Part shown: piece by piece, positions 16,310-25,930 of the stretch
Numbering within the stretch: the first letter of the stretch is position 1
Layout of the letters: each line of letters opens with the position of its first letter
Assembly (NCBI GenBank): GCA_022826685.1
Contig: JAJDUL010000072.1
Location: 1 to 37,172 of the forward strand
Direction of reading: 5' to 3'
DNA length: 37,172 nt
Source: Gemmatimonadota bacterium
GTDB lineage: Bacteria > Gemmatimonadota > Gemmatimonadetes > Palauibacterales > Palauibacteraceae
The notes under the pieces: generated by a model
Database searches by the model: none
Seen by the model: the letters and a program-made list of their open reading frames with translations, nothing else
What the model was told of the DNA's origin: nothing
Program-made: the position numbers and the translations under genes

Positions 16310-16341
16310 AAAAAGCCCGGTTCGACGCTTGCCGACCGGGC
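16310..16341 (-). terminator. Intrinsic terminator (attenuator) in the infC leader
   Basis: On the minus strand GCCCGGT (16335-16341, plus-strand complement) pairs with ACCGGGC (16315-16321) over a 13-base loop and is followed by TTTTTC. The infC GTG begins only about 13 bases later, so the hairpin lies between the likely promoter and the gene. It is therefore an attenuator candidate. An upstream CCGGG at about 16378-16382 could pair with the 5' arm and act as antiterminator. The alternative, a thrS terminator, is less likely since it lies about 170 bases past thrS and beyond a promoter. Confidence 0.7.
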
Positions 16342-16454
16342 ACGAAGGCACATCCCACGCGGGGCGTGCGCCATCGACCCGGCAGCAGCACGATGTCGTG
16401 CGCCGATAGGGTGGGGGCATCGCGGCCCCGCTTGTCTGTTTTTTCGACGTCCGG

Positions 16455-16483
16455 AAAGTGCCCCCGAGCGGCCCTCCTGTCAA
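16455..16483 (-). promoter_or_regulatory. Promoter of the infC operon
   Basis: A perfect -35 box TTGACA (16478-16483 on the minus strand) is followed after 17 bases by CACTTT (16455-16460), a moderate -10. A start near 16448 would give a leader of about 150 bases before infC that contains several hairpins (for example GCACG-ACAT-CGTGC and GGGGC-CGCGAT-GCCCC) and the terminator. Confidence 0.6.
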
Positions 16484-16511
16484 CGACGGCCGGCCCGCGA
16501 ACCGGCAGACG

Positions 16512-18455
16512 TCACGTTTCGAGAGACCGGGTTTCGACGCGACTGCGGATCCGGGATGCGAAGTCCTCGAGGGGGAGGACTTCCTGTTTTCGTTTCGCGC
16601 CGCGGGCGCGGACGGCGACGGTGCCGGCCTCGATTTCGCGGTCTCCGACGACGAGCAGGTAGGGGACCTTCTGCAGTTCGCCGTCGCGGATGCGGTAGCC
16701 GAGCGTGTCGGAGCGGGCGTCGAGTTCGACGCGCAGGCCATCGGCGGCGAGGCGGTCCCGGATCTCGCCGGCGGCGGCCGCGTGGGCGTCCGTGATCGGG
16801 AGCACGCGGACCTGCACGGGCGCGAGCCAGGGCGGAAAGGCGCCGGCGAAGTGTTCGATGAGCACGCCCGTGAAGCGCTCCAGGGTGCCGAAGATGGCGC
16901 GGTGGATCAGCACGGGCCGGTGCGGCTTGTTGTCCGCCCCCATGTACTCGAGCTCGAAGCGGTCGGGCAGGTTGAAGTCCAACTGGATCGTGGCCCCCTG
17001 CCACTCGCGTCCGATCGCGTCCTTGTACTTGATGTCGATCTTGGGACCGTAGAACGCGCCCCCGCCCTCGTCCAGCTCGTACTCCAGCCCTCCGCGATCC
17101 AGCGCATCGCGCAACGCGTCTTCCGCCACATCCCAGACCTCGTCGCCGCCGATCCGCTTGTCTCCGTCGGGACGCGTCGAAAGATCGAACCGGTAGTCGA
17201 GGCCCAGCGTCGTCATCACGGTGTCGACGAGCTTCAGGCAGATGAAGATCTCCCCCTCGATCTGCTCCGGAGTGCAGAAGACGTGCCCGTCGTCCATCGT
17301 GAGCATGCGCACGCGCAGCAGCCCGTGCAGCGTCCCCGACCGTTCGTGGCGGTACACGTTCGCGATCTCGGCGAGCCGCACCGGAAGGTCGCGATAGCTG
17401 CGGGGGGTCGCCGCGTAAATCGTGATGTGTCCCGGACAGTTCATCGGCTTCACGCGGAACGCTTCGCCGTCATCGTCCGCCATCCGGGGATACATGTTCT
17501 CCGCGTAGTTGGGGAGGTGCCCGGAGCGCCGGAAGAGCGCCTCGCCGGAGATGTGCGGCGTGTAGACGAAGTCGTAGCCGTGCAGCTCCTGCAGGTCCTC
17601 GATCCAGCGCCTCAGTTCGAGCTGCACGCGCGCGCCCCTGGGGTGCCAGCACACGAGCCCCGGCCCGATCTCGTCCTGGATCGAGAACAGGTCGAGTTCC
17701 CTGCCCAGCTTCCGATGATCGCGCTTGCGGGCCTCCTCGCGCCGCGTGATGTAGGCATCGAGCGCCTCCTTCGAGTAGAAGGCCGTGCCATAGACGCGCT
17801 GGAGCATCTGTCGCTTCTCATCGCCGCGCCAATAGGCTCCCGCCGCATTGAGAACCCGGAAATGGCGGACCTCGCCCGTGCGGGGGGCGTGCGGTCCCCG
17901 GCACAGATCGAGGAACGGGCCGTTCCGATAGACGGAAATCGCCTCGCCCTCCGGGATCTCGGCCAGCCGCTCCAGCTTGAGCGGATCGTCCGCGAACAGC
18001 TCCGCGGCTTCCTCGCGGTCCACTTCGCGGCGCTCGAACGGGTCGTCCGCCCCCGCGACGTCCGCCATCGCGCGCTCGATCTTCTCCAGGTCCTCCGGCG
18101 TGAAGGGCGCCGGGACCTCGAAGTCGTAGTAGAAGCCATCGTCGATCGGAGGCCCGAAGCCGATTCCCGCCCCCGGATACAGCTCGCGGACGGCGGTGGC
18201 GAGTGCATGGGCCGCGGAGTGCCGCAGAACGTAGAGCGCGTCGGGATCCTCGTCGCTGCGCGTCACGATCGCGACCTGCGCTTCGTCCGGGAGCGCGGTC
18301 GAAAGGTCCGTGAGCACGTCGTTCACGCGGGCAGCGACGGCAGCCCGTGCCAGCCCCGGGCCGATCGCCGCGGCAAGGTCGCCGGCGCTCGAGCCGCGTG
18401 GCAGCCGCTTGGAGGAACCGTCGGGGAGCGAAACGGAAATCTGGGAGTCGTTCAT
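16512..18455 (-). CDS. thrS: Threonyl-tRNA synthetase
   Basis: Class II synthetase charging tRNA-Thr, 647 residues (usual about 640). Seen: N-terminal TGS domain (1-65), editing domain with HSAAH at 79-83 and DLCRGPHAPRTGEV (about 183-196), and the catalytic domain with MNCPGH (Cys340, zinc ligand). Motif 2 is NVYRHERSGTLHGLLRVR, with His391 in MDDGHVFC; the third zinc His is in PVLIHRAIFGT. A C-terminal anticodon domain has VRVLPITDAH. The usual motif 2 reads RNEPSG; here it is RHERSG, a known variant. ATG chosen; the ribosome site (GGTAGG) is weak. thrS-infC adjacency is conserved in many bacteria. Confidence 0.97.
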   Translation of the reverse strand: MNDSQISVSLPDGSSKRLPRGSSAGDLAAAIGPGLARAAVAARVNDVLTDLSTALPDEAQVAIVTRSDEDPDALYVLRHSAAHALATAVRELYPGAGIGFGPPIDDGFYYDFEVPAPFTPEDLEKIERAMADVAGADDPFERREVDREEAAELFADDPLKLERLAEIPEGEAISVYRNGPFLDLCRGPHAPRTGEVRHFRVLNAAGAYWRGDEKRQMLQRVYGTAFYSKEALDAYITRREEARKRDHRKLGRELDLFSIQDEIGPGLVCWHPRGARVQLELRRWIEDLQELHGYDFVYTPHISGEALFRRSGHLPNYAENMYPRMADDDGEAFRVKPMNCPGHITIYAATPRSYRDLPVRLAEIANVYRHERSGTLHGLLRVRMLTMDDGHVFCTPEQIEGEIFICLKLVDTVMTTLGLDYRFDLSTRPDGDKRIGGDEVWDVAEDALRDALDRGGLEYELDEGGGAFYGPKIDIKYKDAIGREWQGATIQLDFNLPDRFELEYMGADNKPHRPVLIHRAIFGTLERFTGVLIEHFAGAFPPWLAPVQVRVLPITDAHAAAAGEIRDRLAADGLRVELDARSDTLGYRIRDGELQKVPYLLVVGDREIEAGTVAVRARGAKRKQEVLPLEDFASRIRSRVETRSLET

Positions 18456-18523
18456 CGGCCTACCCGTCGATGCACGATTGATCGAGGATTCGAGTGGACG
18501 CGGAAGCTAGTGCAGTGGAGGGT

Positions 18524-20443
18524 TCAGCGCATCCGGAGCACGGTGACCTGCGCTCGCGCCCGGCCGGGCAGGTTCGCCCCGGCCGGGTCCATGACCTCGA
18601 CGATCAGGTCGGGCGTCGCGCCCGAACTCACGAGCGAGAAGTAGCGCCCCGTGGAGGAGTTCACGGTGAACTCGGTCGAACTGTTCGTCGACACGTGCAC
18701 GTTCACCCGGGAGGGCGTTAGCGGGAAGTCGCGGGTGAACGGGCAGCGGTTGCCGAGATTGGAGTCGCTCAGCTGTCGGAAGAGCGCCTCAAGATTCCAG
18801 GTCTTCCACTGCGTCCGGGGATCCGCGTCGCCCGGCGCGCGGTCGTCCGCGATGAGGGACGTGAGATACAGCGAGAGGATCTCCTCCCATTCCATCTCCA
18901 CGCCGGCCACGGCCTGGAGGGTGCGTTCCACATTGGTGATGCCCTTGAAGTGCGCGGGGCCTCCCGAAGTCAGATAGCGGAACAGTTCCTCTTCCCTGCT
19001 TCCGGGGAGTACGCCCCCGCTCCCCGAAGCTCCGAACTGGTCGCCGAGCCAGCGCGCGAACCCGTACGCGAAGCCGCGGAATGCGAGGGACTCCACTCCG
19101 CCCGGATCTTCACCGGCCGCGTCACCGAGCGCCGGGGCCGCCGCCGGACCGTTGGGATCCGGTGGACAGCCACCTCGCAGGAAGCGGCCGAGGCGGATCT
19201 GGTTCACGATGTGAAAGTGGTTGTAGATGGAGAGTTGTTCCTCGCTGGACGTGATCATCTCCAGATCGAGGTTCTCCCTCGTGCCGAGGCCCGCGGCGCG
19301 CAGGCCGGCGAGTTCCTCGGCAAGGTGGGCCATGGCCTCGTCGAGCCATGCGACCTCCCGGTCGCCGAAGATGTTCCCGCCCCCGAGGGTGACGCGCTGC
19401 TGCGTGTTGAGCAGGTGGGCGAACTCGTGCGCGACCGTCGAGCGCGCGAGCGCGTTCGCGAAGCTGAGGCTGATGTCCGAGCCGTAGTCCTCGTCAGGGT
19501 CCGGACCCACGAGATAAAAGATCTCTCCCTCGTTCGAAGCTTCGCAGCTCGATCTTGTCGTGAGATCGCGCGCGAGGAAGAAACCGGCGACGACGCTCTC
19601 CTCGCCGGCGGGCGTGAGTTTGTTCACCTCGGCCGTGATGAGGGCGAAGACGGTCCCGTTATTGTCGATGTCCGCGGGTTCGCCGAAGTAGGCGACGTCC
19701 ACCGGGTACACGACTTCGTCGAGCTGCCGGCCGATCGCTTCGAATTCGTCCTCCGAGAACCGGTCGCTGTCGGGCTGGCTGTGGAACTGGAGGTCTTCCA
19801 CGATGGTGAAGTGCTCGCCCGCATACCTGACTTCGCCCCTGACCATCGTCGGGTTGCGGCAGTTCACGAACAGGTTCGCGTCCACGCCGACCCGGAAGGA
19901 CAGGGTGTCCCCGAGCTCCGGCGGCCGCACCGCGTCGGCCAGGGGGTCGAGCCCCCGGCTTCGCGCCCTTATGGGCCGGGCGCCGACCGCGGCGAGTTCC
20001 TGCATCTCCCGCTCCCGGAGGACGTGTTCGCGCGCGAACCAGGACTCCCGGCGGCGAAGGTCGCGGCTCAATTCTCCGCCCGCGGAGGTGAGACGGGGCG
20101 GCCGGGACGGGATCACGTTCCCGGAGGCGCGCTCGGCGCTCACCCGCATGCAGCCGTCCACGCTCTGACCGGGCGCCTGGGAAGCGCTCTGGACGATGAC
20201 CTGGTAGTCGCGGGACACGTCCGAGCCCGCCAACCTGAAGGCGCGCACATCCGCGGCGTCATCGAGCGTGACATGTTCGCCGGGGGACAGGTCCAGCGTG
20301 GTGGACACGGACGGCGTGGCCGTCCCCCCGCACCCCGTGGCGAGCGGAGGAGGAGGCGGCGGCGGTGGCGGGTCCGTCGTGCCGCCCCCGCACGCCGCAA
20401 GCGCAAGACCCGAGATCGCGGCCCACCCGCAGAGTCTCAGCAT
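18524..20443 (-). CDS. Secreted lipoprotein zinc metalloprotease, M30-like
   Basis: Protein of about 639 residues. Seen: a lipoprotein signal with lipobox LAAC (Cys18), a poly-Pro linker, an N-terminal beta-sandwich-like domain, then a zincin core. HEFAH (about 339-343) is followed some 27 residues on by WLDEAMAHLAEE, the pattern of a HExxH peptidase with a downstream Glu ligand. An acidic segment YFGEPADIDNNGTVFALI precedes it. This layout resembles family M30 (hyicolysin) peptidases; that name is from memory of the family and moderate. Start at the second in-frame ATG, because the signal peptide begins there. It is paralogous to the next gene upstream. Substrate unknown; location probably outer-membrane surface or periplasm. 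Confidence 0.72.
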   Translation of the reverse strand: MLRLCGWAAISGLALAACGGGTTDPPPPPPPPPLATGCGGTATPSVSTTLDLSPGEHVTLDDAADVRAFRLAGSDVSRDYQVIVQSASQAPGQSVDGCMRVSAERASGNVIPSRPPRLTSAGGELSRDLRRRESWFAREHVLREREMQELAAVGARPIRARSRGLDPLADAVRPPELGDTLSFRVGVDANLFVNCRNPTMVRGEVRYAGEHFTIVEDLQFHSQPDSDRFSEDEFEAIGRQLDEVVYPVDVAYFGEPADIDNNGTVFALITAEVNKLTPAGEESVVAGFFLARDLTTRSSCEASNEGEIFYLVGPDPDEDYGSDISLSFANALARSTVAHEFAHLLNTQQRVTLGGGNIFGDREVAWLDEAMAHLAEELAGLRAAGLGTRENLDLEMITSSEEQLSIYNHFHIVNQIRLGRFLRGGCPPDPNGPAAAPALGDAAGEDPGGVESLAFRGFAYGFARWLGDQFGASGSGGVLPGSREEELFRYLTSGGPAHFKGITNVERTLQAVAGVEMEWEEILSLYLTSLIADDRAPGDADPRTQWKTWNLEALFRQLSDSNLGNRCPFTRDFPLTPSRVNVHVSTNSSTEFTVNSSTGRYFSLVSSGATPDLIVEVMDPAGANLPGRARAQVTVLRMR

Positions 20444-20483
20444 GCGTGTCTCACAGTCCATCTCCCTGGCACGATTCCATGCG

Positions 20484-20533
20484 CCCGCCGGCCCGCGGAG
20501 CCGGCGGGTCCCCGGAGCCCGCCGGCTCCGGGG
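20484..20533. terminator. Two tandem perfect hairpins between the metalloprotease genes
   Basis: CCCCGGAGCC (20510-20519) pairs with GGCTCCGGGG (20524-20533) over a four-base loop, a ten-base-pair stem. CCCGCCGGC (20484-20492) pairs with GCCGGCGGG (20500-20508) over seven bases. Neither has a T tract. They most likely end or insulate the upstream metalloprotease transcript; the rest of 20444-20610 shows no gene. Confidence 0.5.
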
Positions 20534-20610
20534 TCAAGATACCCGCCCTGCGCCATCCGTGCCCGAGGAGGAGAGCGAAGCTCTGGACGCCGCTTCCATG
20601 CTCCCCGAGG

Positions 20611-22506
20611 TCAACGAGTCCGGAAAGCAACGACGCGGATGGCCTCGGAAGAGGGGACGGAGAGCCCGGCCTGGGTCGTGAGTCTCAGACTGACCTCCGG
20701 GTGTGGCCCCTCGCTCTCAAGCCGAAAATAGTAGCCCGTCGAGGCAGCGAGTTCGAAGTCGATCCGGGCATCCGTCCCGTCGGCGAGCGGAATGTCCATC
20801 GCTTGTAGCGGGAAGGCTCTCGCGAAGGGGGCTCTTCCTTCCAGTTCCCGGTGCAGGGCGGCGAACACATCGCGCAGGTGCAAGGTCCTGATCTGCGTCG
20901 AGGAGGGAGCGCCGGGCAGGTCGTCGGCGATCGGGGCAAGAGCCCAGGCCGCGAGCAGGTCGTCCCATGTGTCCGGTCCACCGAGCGCCGCCGCGACCCG
21001 CTCGACGTTCTCCACGCCCCGCGCGCGAGCCTCCCCCCCTCCCGCCAGGTCGTGGAAGATGGACTCCTCCGCGGCACCGCCGAGCACTCCGCCGCCCCCC
21101 GTCGAGTACTGATCCGCGAACCAGCGGAGGAAGAGCCACCCGAAGCCTCGCATCGCGAGCGAGGAGACTCCGTCGGGATCGTGCGCGTAGGCGTCGCCCA
21201 GCGCGGGAGTCCGGTGCGGGCCGAGCAGGTAGAAGGCGGAGCGGCGGAAGTTCGGGAAGTGATACGTCGCGAAGTTGTCGGAATTCGCGAAGAGTTCCGT
21301 GAAGCCGTAGTTGCTGCCGGGACGCAGGGACGCACCCGACATCCCGACGAACGTCTCCGCCGAATGGGCCAGTGCCTCGCTCAGCCAGGTTTCCTCGAGG
21401 GAGGCGAAGGAGCCCCGGGCGAGCACGGTTCGGCGCTCGGCCGAAATGAGATGCGCCAGTTCGTGCGCGGCCACGCCGACCGCCCCGGTCGTGGCGAACC
21501 TTGCGGGTACGGGCTTCGAGAACCGGCCGTCGGGATCGGCCGCAAGGAGGTAGAGGATCTCCCCGCCGTTGGACGCCGGGCAGTCCTCGGGATCGGCCAG
21601 GTCAGCCGGGTTGAAGAACCCCAGGATCCGGGTATCGCTGTCGCGGGGCGTCGTCCGGTTTACGACGGGGGAGAACAGGACCCATACGACGCCGTTTCCG
21701 TCGATGTCCGCGGGCTCGCCGAAGTACGCCGAGAGGACCGGGAAGACCGACTTCTCGAGCAATCCCAGGACCCCCTCGTAGCCGCCGCCGAGCACGACGC
21801 CGGCCCCATCGAGGTCCTCCACGATCGCGAAGTTCGGGCCCACCGCGCGGACGACCGCGGTCACGTCGTGGATCCCGTCGCAATCGACGTCGAGGTTCGG
21901 ATGCACCGCGTTGCTGAAGATCACCGTGTCGCCGACGGTGGGGGGCGTCGCGCGGGCGGCGGCCGCGTTCGCGCGCACCATGCCCGGGTCCGGCGCCGCG
22001 GCGGGCTTCGGGCGGAGCGGGCGCGCGCCCAGCACGGCACGGCGGGCATTCGCCCGGAAGGTGAGGTCGGCCCGCGACGCCTCCTCGAGGCCGAGCCTGT
22101 CGTCCTCGAAGCCGAAGGCATCGACCGGCGGCGTGCGCGCCGGGGCGACGAGCGGAGGAACCCGCGCGGCCGCCGCCCCGCTCGCGTGCGCATCGAGCCG
22201 GAGGCGCGTCGTCGCCGCCGGCGTGCGCAGGCCGCTCTGCACGACGATCAGATACTCCGCCGCAGCGCTGCCCGCCCCGATCTCCACGACCTGGACGCCT
22301 CCCGCCGGCAGCACGCACATCTCCCCGGCCGCGAGCGACAGCGTGAAGCGGGTGGCGCCGCGACTCGCCACGGCGGAACAGAGATCTCCCTCGGGGCCCG
22401 TCGCCTCCACGCAGGCAAGCGGCGCCAGGGCGGCGATCCACAGCGTCGCCCGAGCGACGGCCGGGCGAGCCGTGAGAGGTCCGGAAGGGGATCTGAGTAA
22501 CCGCAT
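20611..22506 (-). CDS. Second secreted zinc metalloprotease, M30-like paralogue
   Basis: Protein of 631 residues with the same plan as its downstream neighbour: hydrophobic signal segment (about 18-31) ending in APLAC (Cys32, an imperfect lipobox), an N-terminal beta-rich region, YFGEPADIDGNGVVWVLF, then HELAH at 348-352 and WLSEALAHSAE at 374-384. Shared blocks such as YFGEPADID-NG, GEI-YL and HE-AHL-----R point to tandem duplication followed by strong divergence. Predicted extracytoplasmic; whether it is lipid-anchored is uncertain because residue -3 is Pro. The M30 assignment is from motif layout. The ATG sits two bases after a perfect inverted repeat and has no clear ribosome site. Confidence 0.68.
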   Translation of the reverse strand: MRLLRSPSGPLTARPAVARATLWIAALAPLACVEATGPEGDLCSAVASRGATRFTLSLAAGEMCVLPAGGVQVVEIGAGSAAAEYLIVVQSGLRTPAATTRLRLDAHASGAAAARVPPLVAPARTPPVDAFGFEDDRLGLEEASRADLTFRANARRAVLGARPLRPKPAAAPDPGMVRANAAAARATPPTVGDTVIFSNAVHPNLDVDCDGIHDVTAVVRAVGPNFAIVEDLDGAGVVLGGGYEGVLGLLEKSVFPVLSAYFGEPADIDGNGVVWVLFSPVVNRTTPRDSDTRILGFFNPADLADPEDCPASNGGEILYLLAADPDGRFSKPVPARFATTGAVGVAAHELAHLISAERRTVLARGSFASLEETWLSEALAHSAETFVGMSGASLRPGSNYGFTELFANSDNFATYHFPNFRRSAFYLLGPHRTPALGDAYAHDPDGVSSLAMRGFGWLFLRWFADQYSTGGGGVLGGAAEESIFHDLAGGGEARARGVENVERVAAALGGPDTWDDLLAAWALAPIADDLPGAPSSTQIRTLHLRDVFAALHRELEGRAPFARAFPLQAMDIPLADGTDARIDFELAASTGYYFRLESEGPHPEVSLRLTTQAGLSVPSSEAIRVVAFRTR

Positions 22507-22508
22507 CG

Positions 22509-22543
22509 CGCGACATCCTAATGTCGCGGGCAGATGCAGCGAA
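22509..22543 (-). promoter_or_regulatory. Inverted repeat and possible leaderless promoter before the second metalloprotease
   Basis: CGCGACAT (22509-22516) and ATGTCGCG (22521-22528) form a perfect eight-base inverted repeat around CCTA, ending two bases before the ATG. On the minus strand TAGGAT (22515-22520) inside it is a fair -10 box eight bases from the ATG, with TTCGCT (22538-22543) 17 bases upstream as weak -35. The repeat could be an operator over the promoter, or a hairpin holding AGG in its loop. Confidence 0.4.
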
Positions 22544-22566
22544 GGCCCGACCGAAGCCGGGCCTTC
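22541..22566 (-). terminator. groEL terminator hairpin
   Basis: GAAGGCCC (22541-22548) pairs with GGGCCTTC (22559-22566), and the inner GGC/GTC pairs close a TTCG tetraloop, giving about eleven pairs. It lies about 57 bases past the groEL stop. There is little T run after it, so termination strength is uncertain, but UUCG-capped stems are typical of terminators. Confidence 0.65.
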
Positions 22567-22622
22567 CGTGCTGCTCCAACACCTGACGGCGGGGGGACCG
22601 CTCTCCGCCCCCCCGGCAGCGA

Positions 22623-24287
<1,665 letters not shown>

Positions 24288-24340
24288 TCATTCGGGCGCA
24301 TCTGTCAACGGGTTTGACCCGCCGTCTTCCGCGTCAGCGG

Positions 24341-24649
24341 CTAGAGGACGGCCAGAACGTCGCTTTCCTTCACGATCAGGTAGTCGTCGCCATCCAGCGA
24401 GACCTCGGTCCCGGCGTACTTGCCGTAGAGGACGCGGTCTCCGGTGTTGACTTCCATCGGGATGCGCTCGCCGTCGTCGTTCATGCGGCCGGGGCCCACG
24501 GCGACGACGGTGCCCTGCTGCGGCTTCTCCTTCGCGGTGTCCGGAATGTACAGACCACCGCGCATCTCCTCGGTCTCTTCGAGCGGCGCGACGACGATGC
24601 GGTCGGCCATGGGGGAGATGTTCAGTTTCGTGTTCGAGGCGGTTGCCAT
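24341..24649 (-). CDS. groS: Co-chaperonin GroES (Cpn10)
   Basis: Heptameric lid of GroEL, 102 residues. Seen: ADRIVVAPLEETEEMRGGLYIPDTAKEKPQQG (mobile loop region about 25-40, with GGLYIPDTA) and GDRVLYGKYAGTEVSLDGDDYLIVKESDVLAVL. The N terminus is a few residues longer than E. coli GroES. Strong ribosome site AGGAGG nine bases before the ATG. Confidence 0.98.
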   Translation of the reverse strand: MATASNTKLNISPMADRIVVAPLEETEEMRGGLYIPDTAKEKPQQGTVVAVGPGRMNDDGERIPMEVNTGDRVLYGKYAGTEVSLDGDDYLIVKESDVLAVL

Positions 24650-24698
24650 CTGCCTGTCCCTCCTTGGACCTTCGGTGTTGGGTGATCCTTCCGATGAG

Positions 24699-24720
24699 AG
24701 CCGCGAGGGATCCCGCGGCT
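24699..24720 (-). other. Stem-loop in the groES leader
   Basis: On the transcript AGCCGCG pairs with CGCGGCT over an eight-base loop, directly after the CIRCE element and upstream of the groES ribosome site. Together with CIRCE it may stabilise the groE mRNA; it has no T run. Confidence 0.5.
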
Positions 24721-24721
24721 G

Positions 24722-24748
24722 TTAGCACTCTGGGTAGGCGAGTGCTAA
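24722..24748. promoter_or_regulatory. CIRCE operator (HrcA binding site)
   Basis: TTAGCACTC, nine-base spacer, GAGTGCTAA: a perfect match to the CIRCE consensus on both arms. It lies just after the -10 box of the groESL promoter. HrcA is known to bind this element and repress groESL until heat shock titrates it. hrcA itself is not in this window. Confidence 0.98.
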
Positions 24749-24757
24749 GGCGAGCCG

Positions 24758-24786
24758 AAGATATGAGAGTGGACCGTCCCGATCAA
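24758..24786 (-). promoter_or_regulatory. groESL sigma-70-type promoter
   Basis: On the minus strand TTGATC (24781-24786), 17-base spacer, TATCTT (24758-24763). A start around 24750 would fall at the edge of CIRCE, the usual layout for HrcA-repressed genes. Confidence 0.8.
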
Positions 24787-24912
24787 GAGGCTTCCGGCGT
24801 ACGGGGGTCCGGCCGCCGAATCGGTCGGCGGGCCGGCGTGGGGACGGGCCCGGGGGTTATGAAACCTGCCTCGTGCGCCTATCGTACGGGCGGACCAGAA
24901 AGGGAGGTCGAC

Positions 24913-25131
24913 ATGTTTCGTGCAGCCGCAGTGCTGGTGGCCGCGGGCGCGGTGGGTCTGTGGGTGACGGGGATTCTCTTTTCCCTCGTCCTGCCCCTCG
25001 TGTGGATGGTCGTGAAGGTCGCGATCTTCGTCGCGGTCTTCTACCTGATCGTGCGGATGATCAATCCGGAGTTCGCGAACAAGATGAAGGAGAAGTGCTG
25101 CGGAGGCGCCGCTTTCCTCCGCAGGTCCTGA
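24913..25131 (+). CDS. Small membrane protein of unknown function
   Basis: Protein of 72 residues with two closely spaced hydrophobic helices (about 4-24 and 26-49), then a short basic tail, NPEFANKMKEKCCGG, carrying a Cys-Cys pair. The ribosome site AGGGAGG sits at good spacing before the ATG. A weak promoter (TATCGT at 24880-24885) lies upstream. It is divergent from groESL and convergent with coaX (15-base gap). I do not recognise the family; it resembles many short inner-membrane hypothetical proteins. Confidence 0.7.
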   Translation: MFRAAAVLVAAGAVGLWVTGILFSLVLPLVWMVVKVAIFVAVFYLIVRMINPEFANKMKEKCCGGAAFLRRS

Positions 25132-25146
25132 AGCCGGCGGCGAACG

Positions 25147-25926
25147 TCAGCCGTCCGAGCCGGCGGGCGGACCGAACAGGTATCGGTCCGCGATCGCCAG
25201 GCCGGTGATCGTCAGCGCCGGCTCGATGCGGTCCACGGTGCGGCAGTGCGGTCCCACGACCCGCGCGAGTCCGCCCGTGGCGACGACGAGCGGCTCGCGT
25301 TCCCATTCCTCGCCGATCCGCTCCACGATGCCGTCGATCCCCTCCACCACCGAGTAGAACCCGCCGCTCCGCAGACAGTCGTGCGTGTTGCGGCCGATGA
25401 CCCGGGCCGGTTTCTCCACATGGATCTGCGGGAGTTGCGCCGTCGCGCGCGCGAGCTGGTCCGTGCCGGCCGTGGGCCCGGGCGCGATGACGCCGCCCAC
25501 GAAGACGCCATCGGCCGTAATGCAATCGAAGGTCGTCGCCGTCCCGAGGTCCACGACGATCGTGTCGCGCTCGTAGAGTTCCGCCGCGGCGAGCGTGTTT
25601 GCGATGCGGTCGGCGCCGACCTCGAGGGGATGGTCGACATCCAGCCGGACGGGGATGGGAGAGCCGCCGTTGAGGAAGCGCAGCGGGGCGTCGAGGACCC
25701 CGCCGACCGCGAGCCAGACGCGGTGCAGCGCGGGGACGACGGAAGCGACGACGATGCGCTCCGGAGCCGGCAGGTCCCGGGCCCCGAGGAGTCCCCGGAG
25801 CTGGAGTCCGATCTCGTCCGCCGTCCGGCGGCGGTCCGTCGCGATCCGCCACGTGTGCACGGGGGTGAGATCCTCGAACCACCCGAGGACGGATTCGGTA
25901 TTCCCGATGTCTACCGTGAGGAGCAT
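25147..25926 (-). CDS. coaX: Type III pantothenate kinase
   Basis: First step of coenzyme A synthesis, ATP-dependent phosphorylation of pantothenate, 259 residues. Seen: N-terminal DIGNT at 6-10, GADR at 104-107 (pantothenate binding), DLGTATTFD at 126-134 and GGVIAPGP, the acetate-kinase-fold motifs of CoaX. The ATG was chosen because DIGNT must be close to the N terminus; it lies four bases past the birA stop. The birA-coaX pair is common. Confidence 0.95.
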   Translation of the reverse strand: MLLTVDIGNTESVLGWFEDLTPVHTWRIATDRRRTADEIGLQLRGLLGARDLPAPERIVVASVVPALHRVWLAVGGVLDAPLRFLNGGSPIPVRLDVDHPLEVGADRIANTLAAAELYERDTIVVDLGTATTFDCITADGVFVGGVIAPGPTAGTDQLARATAQLPQIHVEKPARVIGRNTHDCLRSGGFYSVVEGIDGIVERIGEEWEREPLVVATGGLARVVGPHCRTVDRIEPALTITGLAIADRYLFGPPAGSDG

Positions 25927-25930
25927 GAGA

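Noticed and set aside
16309..16341. Reading the hairpin before infC as the thrS terminator
   Set aside because: It is about 170 bases beyond the thrS stop with a TTGACA promoter in between, so it sits in the infC leader; not fully excluded.
20444..20461. Earlier ATG for the first metalloprotease
   Set aside because: It adds a polar MDCETR leader before a good lipoprotein signal and its AGGGAG lies too close to the codon.
24296..24312. TTGACA-like box between groES and groEL as an internal promoter
   Set aside because: On the minus strand TTGACA is present, but no -10 box occurs at 16-18 bases; groEL is better explained by the shared promoter.
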